Positions 23,236 to 32,622 of a DNA stretch of 58,573 nucleotides are shown here, piece after piece; position 1 is the first letter of the stretch, and every line of letters starts with the position of its first letter. The stretch is from assembly GCA_017477935.1 (NCBI GenBank), contig JAFVIC010000056.1, positions 1 to 58,573 on the forward strand. The letters run 5' to 3'. The notes under the pieces are model-generated. The model saw only the letters and a program-made list of their open reading frames with translations. It was not told where the DNA came from and did not search any database. Made by a program: the position numbers and the translations under genes. Source of the stretch: Akkermansia sp. GTDB taxonomy: Bacteria; Verrucomicrobiota; Verrucomicrobiia; Verrucomicrobiales; Akkermansiaceae.

Positions 23236-24978
23236 TTATTGCTGCAACGCATTCAGCGCGGCCACGGTCTCGGCAATGATATCGCGAGCGGACTGCACAT
23301 CAGCAGCATGTTGGTTGCCCGTACTGCGCCTCACGGTGAAGATGGCGGCCAGGCGGCTGTTCATGCTGTCAATGATAGCGGCTGCAGCGGGGGATTCGGC
23401 TGCACGGGCGCGCAGAAGGCGTATTTTTTCAAACTCCTCCAGCCCATCGCGCAGGCGCTCGAAGCGGATGGAGCTGCGGTTGCCGGGGTAAACCAGAAAA
23501 CAATCGCCGGTCGGCCAGTTACCGAAGTCGGTGGTTTGAAGCGGGTTCCGATTCCATGAGTTGTACGCCCAGCGCAACAATCCATCAAGCTGATTGGCCG
23601 CGGCAAAGAGGCCGAGCCATTCCGCCTCCGCCGGGGCGGAAGTGGTGAAGGTATTCGGCACGGTGGGGTGCAGGCACACGTAGAAGGTCGTAATCTTGCC
23701 GGCAGCTTTGCGCTCACGGAGCAGCTCACCCTGTGCCGAACCGGCATGAGTCAGCACGGGGGAGATGTTGTAGACATCGCGGGTGAGGGCCGAGGGCTTA
23801 TCCACGGCCGAGGCAATACGGAACGAGGGTGCATTCTCTTTCACCAGGCGCATGGCCTCGCGCACCATGCGATCGGGGCGTTCATCGATGGCGATACAGG
23901 TCTTCCCTGCCCAACCTTTTTGCTGCATGTGGTGGTGGAAATCGCGCAGGAAGGGGGCCCACACCTGTTCAAACGAGGGCTGACCGGGCTCGGCGGCCAT
24001 CTCGGCCTCCCGGCCGGAGGACTCGTCAAAATACTTCACTTTGAGGTGCCAGGGCAGCATGGAGTAGCAACTTATCTGCTCGCGTATGCCGATTTCATCG
24101 TGCATGAAGTGCACCCAGGCATCGAAAATACTGTAGTCGTAGCGCATCACGCCATCTTTACCCTTCACCCAGCGAATCATGGAAGGGAACCAATCATAGG
24201 TCTGGCCATTCCAGGCTTCATCCAGCAGGGTGCAGGTGATACACTTCTGCCCGGCGGCCGCCAGGCGCTGCATCAGGGGGCGCAATACCTCAAAATGGGC
24301 TTGGGACCACGGTTCGACATCGTGCCAGCGGGCCACGGCCTGGGGGTGTTGCCACAAATCCAGGTGTACCTTCCAGTCTTTCGGCTCGGGCAGCACAGCC
24401 TCAGCCACCAGCAATTCGACCTGTTGCACCGCGGGTTCGCAGCCGGGAGCCGTTGCGGTGACGGTACCGGTGTAGCGGCCCGGGGCGGCATCTTGCGGGA
24501 TATTCACTTCATACCACACGGCGCGGTGCTCCCCGGCGGGGTGGTCACAGGTACTTTCATTGCCGATGATGTCGGCCGTAACACTGCGCCCGGTTCCCAC
24601 ATAGCGCACCATGCGCACCGTAGCCTGCAATTCCCTGCCCTCGTGGCTGAGCGCACTGCATGTCACGCTGAGCCGGGCTGCGGCATAGCCGGTCGACACC
24701 GCCAGCTGCCCGCTGCAGCGCTCACCGCGCCAGCCTTGTAATTTCAACGGCTCAGCTGCCGCTGCACCGGTGAACGGGTATGCAGCGCCGACCGTAAGCC
24801 GGCCCTCTACGGCCGGCCTTATCGTCAGCTCCGTTGCAACCGGGGATGAAGCATTGCGCTGCGGCGACAAGACATCATATACAGGGTGCCTGTCCGCCGG
24901 GTCCTGCGCCCATGCTCTCACAGCGCCCAGCATCACCCAGCCGCACAGCTTAGCCCATGTATAACCTGCCCATTTCAT
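23236..24978 (-). CDS. Secreted GH123-like glycosidase (DUF4091)
   Basis: A 580-residue protein with a signal peptide (MKWAGYTWAKLCGWVMLGAV, cleavage near AWA). An N-terminal beta-sandwich (to about 190) precedes a TIM-barrel-like DUF4091/GH123 region. The neighbouring catalytic Asp-Glu pair of GH123 beta-N-acetylgalactosaminidases is seen in CIAIDERPDRM, and RWAYNSWNRNP and DCFLVYPG are family-typical. It could release GalNAc from mucin or glycosphingolipid glycans in the periplasm or outside the cell. ATG 24978 is preferred since a TATAAG sits 7 nt upstream. Specificity is inferred from family only. Confidence 0.82.
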   Translation of the reverse strand: MKWAGYTWAKLCGWVMLGAVRAWAQDPADRHPVYDVLSPQRNASSPVATELTIRPAVEGRLTVGAAYPFTGAAAAEPLKLQGWRGERCSGQLAVSTGYAAARLSVTCSALSHEGRELQATVRMVRYVGTGRSVTADIIGNESTCDHPAGEHRAVWYEVNIPQDAAPGRYTGTVTATAPGCEPAVQQVELLVAEAVLPEPKDWKVHLDLWQHPQAVARWHDVEPWSQAHFEVLRPLMQRLAAAGQKCITCTLLDEAWNGQTYDWFPSMIRWVKGKDGVMRYDYSIFDAWVHFMHDEIGIREQISCYSMLPWHLKVKYFDESSGREAEMAAEPGQPSFEQVWAPFLRDFHHHMQQKGWAGKTCIAIDERPDRMVREAMRLVKENAPSFRIASAVDKPSALTRDVYNISPVLTHAGSAQGELLRERKAAGKITTFYVCLHPTVPNTFTTSAPAEAEWLGLFAAANQLDGLLRWAYNSWNRNPLQTTDFGNWPTGDCFLVYPGNRSSIRFERLRDGLEEFEKIRLLRARAAESPAAAAIIDSMNSRLAAIFTVRRSTGNQHAADVQSARDIIAETVAALNALQQ

Positions 24979-25080
24979 GGCACTCTTATAACACATGGCG
25001 CCGTGGATATGAATCCCAAAGTGTGTCACATCGCGGGTACACAAAAATCACAAAAAACAGACATACGACATGAACAAGTG

Positions 25081-25109
25081 TGGCACAAGGCGTGTCTCTG
25101 TGGTAGAAT
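25081..25109 (+). promoter_or_regulatory. Possible promoter of the zinc protease gene
   Basis: TGGCAC (25081-25086), 17-bp spacer, TAGAAT (25104-25109) with a TGTGG extension, ending 12 nt before ATG 25122. The -35 is weak. Confidence 0.4.
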
Positions 25110-25121
25110 CACAACAGCAAC

Positions 25122-25907
25122 ATGACAGATTTCATCATCACACTCGCGCAATATGCGCCGCACTACAGCGATAACAGCGCCTACATGATGTCCCCCGGCA
25201 TGGGAATGTATGGCGGGGCCAGCATCATCGGCCTGGGGCTTATTCTGCTGGCCGGTCTTGTAGGCGGCCTGGCACAGAGCCGCATGCGTGCCAGCATGGA
25301 GGAGTATTCGGCCACTCCGGCACCGCTCACCGGCGCCCAGGTTGCCCGGCGCATGCTCGACAACCATGGCCTGCACCACGTGCAGGTAACCCACACCCCC
25401 GGCGCCCTGACCGACCACTATAACCCGGCCAACCACACCGTTAACCTGAGCGATACCGTCTACTCACAAGCCACCGTGGCCGCCATGGCCGTGGCTGCCC
25501 ACGAGTGCGGCCACGCCGTGCAACATGCGCAGAGCTATGCCTGGCTTACCCTGCGCAGCGAGCTGGTACCGCTGGTGAACCTGGGGTCACGCCTGGGGCA
25601 GATTGTGCTCATGCTCGGGCTGGTGCTGGTATTTCTGGGCACGGGTACCACGGTTGCGTGGATTGGGCTGGGGCTCTTTGCCACCACCACGATTTTCGCG
25701 CTGGTGACCCTGCCGGTGGAGTTCGACGCCTCGCGCCGTGCGCTGGCGTGGCTGGAGGCCTCGGGCCTGGCAAGCCGGGCCATGCACGGGCAGGCCGGCA
25801 CGGCACTGCGCTGGGCAGCCATGACCTATGTGGCCGCGGCGCTCTCCTCCATTGCCATGCTGGTGTACTACGCCCTCATTCTTCTCAACGCCCGCAACCG
25901 GGAATGA
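25122..25907 (+). CDS. Membrane zinc metallopeptidase (YugP-like)
   Basis: A 261-residue Zn_peptidase_2 family protein. A first membrane segment (33-52) is followed by the HECGH zinc site at H127, E128 and H131, with TPGALTDHYNPANHTVNLS typical of the family. Three further membrane segments follow, and VEFDASRRALAWL carries the third-ligand region. The substrate is unknown. Its last 4 bases overlap the start of an HU-like gene. Confidence 0.9.
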   Translation: MTDFIITLAQYAPHYSDNSAYMMSPGMGMYGGASIIGLGLILLAGLVGGLAQSRMRASMEEYSATPAPLTGAQVARRMLDNHGLHHVQVTHTPGALTDHYNPANHTVNLSDTVYSQATVAAMAVAAHECGHAVQHAQSYAWLTLRSELVPLVNLGSRLGQIVLMLGLVLVFLGTGTTVAWIGLGLFATTTIFALVTLPVEFDASRRALAWLEASGLASRAMHGQAGTALRWAAMTYVAAALSSIAMLVYYALILLNARNRE

Positions 25908-26197
25908 ACCGTAAACAGCTGCAAGAGCTTATCCGCGAAGCGCTGGGGGGCACAGCCACACACAGCGCTGCGGAGCTCGCCCTCGATTCCGTGCTGCGCG
26001 CCATACAGGATGGTCTGCGCGAGGACGGCGAGGTCAAGCTGGCTCGTTTCGGCACCTTTCGCCTGCGGCAAGTAGCCCCGCGCCGCCTGCTGCTGCCCGG
26101 CAGCAGCACCCCCATGCAACTGCCGACCCGCCGAGTGTTGCGCTTCATTCCCCCCACCGGCAGAGAGAATAAGCCGGAGCGGCCGGAAAAGACATAA
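25904..26197 (+). CDS. HU/IHF-like DNA-binding protein
   Basis: A 97-residue member of the bacterial histone-like family: MNRKQLQELIREAL, then a dimerisation helix and GEVKLARFGTFRLRQVAPR, the typical core strand. The beta-arm tip, usually RNPxTG, is replaced by a PGSSTP stretch before PTRRVLRFIP, so DNA bending may be altered. It overlaps the protease gene by ATGA (25904-25907). Confidence 0.85.
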   Translation: MNRKQLQELIREALGGTATHSAAELALDSVLRAIQDGLREDGEVKLARFGTFRLRQVAPRRLLLPGSSTPMQLPTRRVLRFIPPTGRENKPERPEKT

Positions 26198-26258
26198 AAA
26201 AGGCGTTAAGACACACTACAGACTTCACAGAGAAGGTAATAATGTAGACAATAAGGGT

Positions 26259-26804
26259 ATGAGAAAAGCGCTGCGTACCATCCTGACCATCGGGCTGTCG
26301 GCACTGAGCCTGACAGGCTGCGGTGATTCCGACACCGACAAGGCTGCACGCGCTGCCCAGTTCACCACCGCTGCCAAGCCTGCCCCCAACCCTCAGCGCG
26401 AACAGCTGCAGGACCTGGTGCGCAAGGACCTGGATGTAACACCCGGTCTGCCCGGTGCCCCACGGTATGAACTCTACAGCGAGTACAAGGGGGAAGATAT
26501 ACGCCAGGTCACCGGGGTTTCGGGGCGCAGCCTGTTACTGGTATTCACGGCACCCTGGTGCCCCCACAGCAAGGCCATGCGCGCAGCCATGAAGGCCCTG
26601 GCGGAGCAGGAGAAAGGCGGGGTGCAGGTGGTTGAGGTGAATGCGGATGCCTTCCCCGTGCTGGCGGAGGAATTCGCCATCACCAAAGTTCCCACCACCA
26701 TCCTCTATACAGAAGGGGTCAAGCTGCGCACCATCGAGGGCTCCCGCACGACGGAAGAACTCAGCATCTTCATGCGCCAGGTGCTCACCCAAAGCGAAAA
26801 CTGA
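26259..26804 (+). CDS. Thioredoxin-like lipoprotein with CxxS motif
   Basis: A 181-residue lipoprotein: lipobox SLTGC with Cys21, a linker, then a thioredoxin fold (about 85-178). The active site reads WCPHS (C101, S104), with the cis-Pro strand VPTTILY present. Loss of the second Cys points to an isomerase, mixed-disulfide or chaperone role instead of dithiol oxidation. It is located in the envelope. An AAGGG lies just before the ATG. Confidence 0.85.
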   Translation: MRKALRTILTIGLSALSLTGCGDSDTDKAARAAQFTTAAKPAPNPQREQLQDLVRKDLDVTPGLPGAPRYELYSEYKGEDIRQVTGVSGRSLLLVFTAPWCPHSKAMRAAMKALAEQEKGGVQVVEVNADAFPVLAEEFAITKVPTTILYTEGVKLRTIEGSRTTEELSIFMRQVLTQSEN

Positions 26805-26811
26805 AGCCAAT

Positions 26812-26839
26812 TTTACTCCCATCACAACACACATATCAC
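26812..26839 (+). promoter_or_regulatory. Possible promoter of trpS
   Basis: TTTACT (26812-26817), 16-bp spacer, TATCAC (26834-26839), 10 nt before ATG 26850. No Shine-Dalgarno sequence is present, in keeping with a near-leaderless message. Confidence 0.45.
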
Positions 26840-26849
26840 CATCATTACC

Positions 26850-27824
26850 ATGCGATTTCTGACAGGATTACAGCCCAGCGGCCAGCTCCATATCGGCAAC
26901 TACTTCGGCGCCATCAAGCCCGCCGTTGAGCTGCAGCAGAAGGGCGAGGGGTTCTACTTCATCGCCAACTATCACGCCATGACTACCATGGAGAGTGCTC
27001 AGAAACTGCGAGAGAACACCATCAACCTCGCCATCGATTTTCTGGCCTGCGGGCTCGACCCGCAAAAGGCGGTGCTCTTCTCACAGTCAGCCGTGCCCGA
27101 GGTGAATGAACTGGCCTGGATTCTCTCCACCGTCTGTCCCATGGGGCTGCTGGAGCGCTGCCACTCGTACAAAGACAAGATTGCCAAGGGGTTCTCGCCC
27201 AACCATGCACTCTTTGCCTACCCGGCGCTCATGGCGGCGGATATTCTGCTCTACAACAGCGATGCCGTACCCGTGGGCAAAGACCAGAAACAGCACCTCG
27301 AAGTCACCCGCGACCTCGCCGGCAAGATTAACGATATGTTCGGCAGCGACATCTTCAAGATGCCCGAAGCTATCATCAGCGAAGTCACCGCCGTGGTACC
27401 CGGTCTCGATGGCCAGAAAATGAGTAAGAGCTACGGCAACACCCTGCCTATCTTCGGTGAGGAAAAGCCCCTGCGTAAACTCATCAACAAGAAGATTGTG
27501 ACCGATGCCACCCCGCTCGAAGAACCCAAACCGACAGAAGGTTCGGTTATTCTGGCAATCTACAAGCTTTTTGCCACAGCAGAGCAATACGACGAAATGG
27601 TGGCAGCCCACCGGCGTGGCGGTGTAGGTTACGGGCAGTTCAAGAAGGATGTGTTCGAGGCGTACTGGGAATACTTCCGTGCCGCCCGCGAAAAACGCGA
27701 GTGGATTGTCGCCAACCCCGACTACGTACAGCAGGTGCTCAGCGATGGTGCCGCCCGCGCACGTGAGGAAGCCGCCCGTACCATGACCCGCGTGCGTGAG
27801 GCCGTGGGGCTCGTGTGGCACTGA
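26850..27824 (+). CDS. trpS: Tryptophanyl-tRNA synthetase
   Basis: A 324-residue class I synthetase that charges tRNA-Trp. RFLTGLQPSGQLHIGNYFGA contains the HIGH-type motif (HIGN) at residues 15-18, and GQKMSKSYGN is the KMSKS loop at about 190-199. PALMAADILLYNSDAVPVGK is typical. The length is normal. Monocistronic with a strong terminator. Confidence 0.98.
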   Translation: MRFLTGLQPSGQLHIGNYFGAIKPAVELQQKGEGFYFIANYHAMTTMESAQKLRENTINLAIDFLACGLDPQKAVLFSQSAVPEVNELAWILSTVCPMGLLERCHSYKDKIAKGFSPNHALFAYPALMAADILLYNSDAVPVGKDQKQHLEVTRDLAGKINDMFGSDIFKMPEAIISEVTAVVPGLDGQKMSKSYGNTLPIFGEEKPLRKLINKKIVTDATPLEEPKPTEGSVILAIYKLFATAEQYDEMVAAHRRGGVGYGQFKKDVFEAYWEYFRAAREKREWIVANPDYVQQVLSDGAARAREEAARTMTRVREAVGLVWH

Positions 27825-27848
27825 TAGCAAAAGACCATTACCCCTTAC

Positions 27849-27898
27849 GAGGGACAGGTTGAGCAATACTGCGGCACCGACCTGTCCCTCCATTTTTT
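27849..27898 (+). terminator. Terminator of trpS
   Basis: 11-bp perfect stem GAGGGACAGGT/ACCTGTCCCTC (27849-27859 with 27880-27890) followed by CATTTTTT. Confidence 0.85.
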
Positions 27899-27902
27899 CA
27901 AG

Positions 27903-28679
27903 TCATTGAGCCGCGGGCTCATTACTGCGGGCGGCGCGCAACATCCGCGCAGCTGCGCTGTGGCCACCCTCGGCTGCGCGCTGCCACCACTGCATGGCTG
28001 CCTCGCGGTCGCGTGGTAAGCCCTGATAGCCATTGTAAAGCATAATACCATAGCGGAACTGAGCACGGGGGTCCCCGGCCTCCGCCGAGCGGTATATGCG
28101 CTCGTGGAAATTGAGCAATTCGCGCTCCTGCACCTCGGGGGGCAGGTCGGATTCACCCGGCACGCGCTTGGGGGCGGGCGGCCGCTGCAGGGTTTGCGGG
28201 GCTTCCCGCCCGGCGTAGCTGATAAACCAGGGCACCATCACCGCCAGGCAGCAGGAATAAAACACGATAAAATGCAGTAGGCCGGTATCAGCCTTGGGGC
28301 GCAGGGCAAACAAGCGCGGCACCCGCGACCCGCCACTGCTGCCGGAAGCACGCCGAGCATACCGCCCACGGGCCGCTCGCCGCTCATACGCATGGCGTAC
28401 CGACACCCGCACCCGCCCGCGCCCCGCCATACCGGCCAGTTCGGGCGCGCATTTCAGGCGCAGTTGGCGCTCCAGCCATGCGTCATAATCAGCGCGGCGC
28501 TCCGGCTCACCCAGGGTTCGATACGCCTCCGCCACGAGCTTAAAGCGCTCCTCCGCCTCGGGGTTACCAACATTGCGGTCAGGGTGGTACAGCTTGGCCT
28601 GGTGCCTGTAGGCAGCCTTAATTTCGGCAGCCGAAGCACCGCGAGAAAGTTCCAGGAGCTGGTAATAGTCCGTCCGCAT
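27903..28679 (-). CDS. Membrane J-domain protein with Sel1-like repeats
   Basis: A 258-residue protein. Residues 1-68 are a J domain with the HPD motif (KLYHPDRNVGNPEA), which would stimulate DnaK. A basic region follows, then a single membrane segment at about 135-155 (LLHFIVFYSCCLAVMVPWFI). The C-terminus has Sel1-like units (AEAGDPRAQFRYGIMLYNGY, AAEGGHSAAARML). With the J domain cytoplasmic, the repeats would face the periplasm. It may couple Hsp70 to an envelope partner. Confidence 0.85.
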   Translation of the reverse strand: MRTDYYQLLELSRGASAAEIKAAYRHQAKLYHPDRNVGNPEAEERFKLVAEAYRTLGEPERRADYDAWLERQLRLKCAPELAGMAGRGRVRVSVRHAYERRAARGRYARRASGSSGGSRVPRLFALRPKADTGLLHFIVFYSCCLAVMVPWFISYAGREAPQTLQRPPAPKRVPGESDLPPEVQERELLNFHERIYRSAEAGDPRAQFRYGIMLYNGYQGLPRDREAAMQWWQRAAEGGHSAAARMLRAARSNEPAAQ

Positions 28680-29070
28680 ATTCTGCGCGAGTTCAGTTTA
28701 GCACAGAGCGCGCTGCAAGAAAAGGCGAAAATGTAAGGCCGCAAAATTCATACGTGTCCCAAAGATTTGGGACACGCGTATTTACGATTTTTGATTTACG
28801 ATTTACGAATTAAGGATTAGCGGCTAACGCCGGATATTGGATAACCGAACGCTTACTACCGATGGTCAGGTTCGTGATACCCCTGCGCAGAAATGAAAGC
28901 AGAATACGCTGATTATATGTCGTTTGGTGCCCTTTTTCTGTAATCTTTGAGACACATGTGCAAATTACGATGCTGTATATTATGACCAGCCCGTGCTGAA
29001 TGGCGATTCTGCACGGAGCAAGAGCCAGCTGCGCAAACAAGTCCTGATTGATGAAACAAGTGACTGAGCG
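28680..29070. other. Gene-poor stretch with AT-rich repeats
   Basis: No supported gene. A TTTACGATT word is repeated three times at about 28778-28810, the same kind of sequence as at 358-380. CGTGTCCCAAAGATTTGGGACACG near 28752-28775 is a perfect palindrome of 24 bp in two halves. A short reading frame at 28810-29040 has no recognisable features. Confidence 0.6.
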
Positions 29071-32000
29071 TTACTGCTCCCCTTTCGAGCGCGAGAACAA
29101 CACCAGACAGCCCCCGAGCAGGGTGAGCAGGCCACCAAGAGCCAGCACCCCATAGCTGCGGACTCGCTCCCAGATTTGCTCCCCGGCGGCAGCCGCGGTT
29201 TCGGTAGCCGTGGCGGCGGCGAGCCTGTCTGCCGGTGGCGGTGTGGTCGGCGGGGCGGGATTCGGGGTATGCGGGGTATCGCTTACCGGTTCCGGCGCGG
29301 AAGGGGCGTCTTGCGGCCCCTGCTCTGCGGGTTCGGGTGTAGCGGTCGGGGTCGTAATCTGCCCGCCGATAGCGCGGGATTCACGCAGCAACCCTTCCAG
29401 GCGACTGCGCTCAGCAGCGGCCTCCCCCAGCAGGCAACCGGCAGCAGCAAAGAGCGACGGAGCCTTGCGGCGGTCAGCCCGTGGCACATCGAAACGCGCG
29501 GATAGTACGGTATTGCGCTCGCGGCCGGCCTCGCTCTCCACATCATAGCTAACGACCTCCAGACCGGGGAATTCAGATTTCAGCTCATCGAGCTGCTTCT
29601 GCACACGCTCACAGACAGCGCAACCTTTTTTATGGAAGAACTCGACCCGCACCGGTGCGGTAACATCAGCCGGGGGCGCGGGGGGCTCCGGTTCATCGGC
29701 ATCAGCCTCGTCAGCCGGTTCCGGGAGCGGCTCGGGGGCCGTTGGAGCAGCTGTTACCGGTGACGAGGGGTAATCAAACTCATGCGCCTGAATATCAAGT
29801 TCTTTACCGGATGATGATGAGCGAGATGTGGGGATTTTGCCCTTCACCTCCTCTATCAGGCTCCACGGTGTGGAACCGGTTTTTTCCACGATTTCACCCA
29901 GCAATTTTTCCAGCCCCGGGCGGAGTTTTTTGGGCGAGCCCTTGAGTTTGAAAAACTCATTTATTCCGGAACGGTACTCATACCAGCGCCGCCACACACT
30001 CCCAACAACCGACCGGCAAGCTGCGTATTCCCCCTCCAGCGCTGCGGCCACTTCGGGCTGATTTTCATCATCCGATCTAAGGTAGTTCTCTCTCCATGCA
30101 GCGACGTGGTTGAGCAGTTCGGACATGCGGGCCCGGTCGCAGTCACCCGTGCGGTAAAGCATAGAGCAACAGGCAATGAATGCCACAGCGGGGTCTTCAT
30201 CCGCCTGCATGGACTGCACCAGGCGAATGAGCGACACCGGGCAGGAGGCGCGCTTGGCATCATCGCCATCCCACTCGCGCATAGAGGTGGTAGCCAGAGG
30301 GGGTAACTCGCCGGTACGAGGCAGGTAGAAGAGCCAGCCCTCTGTGGGCAACAAACAGCCGGCCACAGCGCGGCGCACGGCCGGAATCGTGCTGTTGCGG
30401 TATTTGCGAGCCCAGGGTTCCACGGCTTCAGCCGTGCGCGGCGCCTCGCGCAGGCACTCCAGCGCGATACGCTGCGGTTCGGGGGCTGCCGCTATCACGG
30501 CAGACACCAGCTCGGGTTCCATATCCGGCCGCAGGCACAGTATCAGATAGGCTGTGTGCAGGACGCGGAAATCAGGCTTATCCCCCGCGGCCTGCAGGAT
30601 TCGCCGGATAATTCCCGAAGTCGGCTTAACCTCATCATCATCCATCTCGGCATCGAACTCCCCGGTAATCAGGCTTTCCCACTGATGCTCACGCAGCTTG
30701 ATTGTGCTCAGCAACTGCCGAATCGCCACCCTGTCACGCCGGGCTGTCATCAGCTCATGGAATGAGGTAAAATCGTCGTGAACTAACAATTTGGCAGCGA
30801 ACTCCGGCTCCAGGCTCAGAATCAGCTCCGGACGATTCTCGATTACACAGCTGAGCAGCTCCGGGGACAACTGCTGCAGGCGGGCGGTATCCGGCGCCGG
30901 AACCATAGCGGGGCGCAAATTGAGCAGAGCAGCATAAATGCCTTGCTGTAAAGCGGCATCGTTCAGCGTGGGGCTTTCCGACTCTTGCTGCAACCAGGCA
31001 GCCAGGCGCTCATCGCAGCCGCGCCGACGGTCACGCTCAGAGGTACGGAACACCAGCAGGCGCAGCGGCTCAATCTTATCAATTCCGGGTACGGAGGGGT
31101 CTTGCAGCCAGTCCACAAATGACTCCGCCCAGTCGGTGCGCTGGCAGTATAGATTGCGCCCCCAGGCCGGCATCACCCGGTAGCGCACTCGCGGGTCAGG
31201 GTTGCTCAGCAGGGCCTCTACCACTTTCATGGCGCTCTGATTCAGGCGGTCAGAGGTATTGAAAACGGTTTCGTACTCCTCCTCATAGTGTATGAGCATA
31301 TCAACCTGTTCGGGCGAGAAACGGCTGACAACATCGATAAGAGCGGGTGAGAGCTCAGACTTCTGCCGACAGGAGAAATACACCACGTAGGGCGCAACGG
31401 AGGGGGTACTCACGGCAAACTCACTCAGCTCCGCGGAGAAGCTCCCCGCCAGTTTGCGCTTGTGCAGCACCTGCATGGCATGCAGGCGCACGGTTTCATC
31501 ATCATCCCGCAGGGAGGCAAGCACAACCCGCTGCAGTTCTTCATTGCGAATGGAGGGCGTAAAGCTCTCCGTCGATTGCAACGCACGCAGCATGGCCGCA
31601 CGCACGCGCCAGTTGGGGGATTTCAGCAGCCCCAGGCAGAGCTCCATTTCCATGGCCTGCTCAGCCCCGGCAAGTTTTTCGGCCGACTTCTTATCATCAT
31701 CATCGTCGTCGTCATCGGCCTCCATGTCAGCGAGAGCTTCGAGGGCTGCGACCACCACATCTTCATCCTGCAGAGCAGCACAGTGATTCAGGAAGGTAAT
31801 AATCTGCGGCAGGGGTGTGCAGTCAGGGGCGCGGCGAGCGGCAATCTGCAAGATGTTGCGGTCTTGCTCAGCCATGAGGCGTGGCATGAGGATTTTGTAT
31901 GCCTGAGCCCGCCCGGTCTGGAGCAGCACATCGATGGCGACCTCGCGCACCAGCCCATCAGCCGAGTCCGTGAACTCCATGAGCACCGGCAGGGCATCTC

Positions 32001-32619
32001 TGCCGCACTTACGCAGGGCTTCCAACCCGGCGAGAATATCTTTGCGAGCGTGCGAGGTGAGCAACGGTGCAACCTGCCCGACCTCTGCCGGCATAGAATC
32101 CTGCAACTGCAGGCGGAAGAGGGAGCAGCGCAGGTTATCCGTCTCGCGTTCCGTCAGTTGTTTATTCTGCTGCAATTCCGCCAGCAAAGCCGTTGCCAGG
32201 GCCGACTTCCAGGGGGCGAAGCGCAGGCAGATACGCCGCTGCGTATCGGGGTCGGCAGCGCGCAGCAGCACCACGGCATCGGCCAGCTGCGCGGGCTCGG
32301 GCGCCTTGGCCGCATCACCCACCAGTTCCTCGGCCGCAGCCCATTCACTCAGCGCCTGCTGTACAGCCTGCGGCACCTCAGCCGGGGGCAACCAGGGGTC
32401 CAGCCCGAAGTCGCGCCCGGTCACGGTTTCAAGCAAATCAAGAGCCGCCGAGCGTACCCGCACATCATCATGGCGCAGGAAGTCAAGCAGGGTTTGCCGC
32501 TCACAGCTCTCGGGGGATGACATCAGGGCGGATATCCGCCGCAAATCAGCAGCGCTCCCGGCCACCGGGGGCAGGAGCGCAACCAAAGCAAGTGCGTACA
32601 ACAGGGTAGTCGGGCGCAT
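29071..32619 (-). CDS. Giant HEAT-repeat protein with thioredoxin-like domain and C-terminal anchor
   Basis: A 1182-residue envelope protein. After a signal peptide (1-23), HEAT-like helical repeats run through most of residues 30-880 (for example DVRVRSAALDLLETV, NWRVRAAMLRALQS, DETVRLHAMQVLHKRK). An octa-Asp run lies near residue 305. A Pro/Glu linker precedes a thioredoxin-like domain with GCAVC (C1000 and C1003) in VEFFHKKGCAVCERVQ. A Pro-rich spacer and one membrane segment near the end (YGVLALGGLLTLLGGCLVLF) follow. The topology suggests a periplasmic scaffold with redox activity. It is coupled (3-bp gap) to the upstream secreted gene. Confidence 0.82.
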   Translation of the reverse strand: MRPTTLLYALALVALLPPVAGSAADLRRISALMSSPESCERQTLLDFLRHDDVRVRSAALDLLETVTGRDFGLDPWLPPAEVPQAVQQALSEWAAAEELVGDAAKAPEPAQLADAVVLLRAADPDTQRRICLRFAPWKSALATALLAELQQNKQLTERETDNLRCSLFRLQLQDSMPAEVGQVAPLLTSHARKDILAGLEALRKCGRDALPVLMEFTDSADGLVREVAIDVLLQTGRAQAYKILMPRLMAEQDRNILQIAARRAPDCTPLPQIITFLNHCAALQDEDVVVAALEALADMEADDDDDDDDKKSAEKLAGAEQAMEMELCLGLLKSPNWRVRAAMLRALQSTESFTPSIRNEELQRVVLASLRDDDETVRLHAMQVLHKRKLAGSFSAELSEFAVSTPSVAPYVVYFSCRQKSELSPALIDVVSRFSPEQVDMLIHYEEEYETVFNTSDRLNQSAMKVVEALLSNPDPRVRYRVMPAWGRNLYCQRTDWAESFVDWLQDPSVPGIDKIEPLRLLVFRTSERDRRRGCDERLAAWLQQESESPTLNDAALQQGIYAALLNLRPAMVPAPDTARLQQLSPELLSCVIENRPELILSLEPEFAAKLLVHDDFTSFHELMTARRDRVAIRQLLSTIKLREHQWESLITGEFDAEMDDDEVKPTSGIIRRILQAAGDKPDFRVLHTAYLILCLRPDMEPELVSAVIAAAPEPQRIALECLREAPRTAEAVEPWARKYRNSTIPAVRRAVAGCLLPTEGWLFYLPRTGELPPLATTSMREWDGDDAKRASCPVSLIRLVQSMQADEDPAVAFIACCSMLYRTGDCDRARMSELLNHVAAWRENYLRSDDENQPEVAAALEGEYAACRSVVGSVWRRWYEYRSGINEFFKLKGSPKKLRPGLEKLLGEIVEKTGSTPWSLIEEVKGKIPTSRSSSSGKELDIQAHEFDYPSSPVTAAPTAPEPLPEPADEADADEPEPPAPPADVTAPVRVEFFHKKGCAVCERVQKQLDELKSEFPGLEVVSYDVESEAGRERNTVLSARFDVPRADRRKAPSLFAAAGCLLGEAAAERSRLEGLLRESRAIGGQITTPTATPEPAEQGPQDAPSAPEPVSDTPHTPNPAPPTTPPPADRLAAATATETAAAAGEQIWERVRSYGVLALGGLLTLLGGCLVLFSRSKGEQ

Positions 32620-32622
32620 AGG

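Noticed and set aside
28810..29040. 76-codon minus-strand frame in the intergenic gap
   Set aside because: No start signal, no domain and an unusual composition; probably not a gene.
31690..31725. ATC/GTC trinucleotide repeat
   Set aside because: It is the coding sequence of the Asp run in the HEAT protein.
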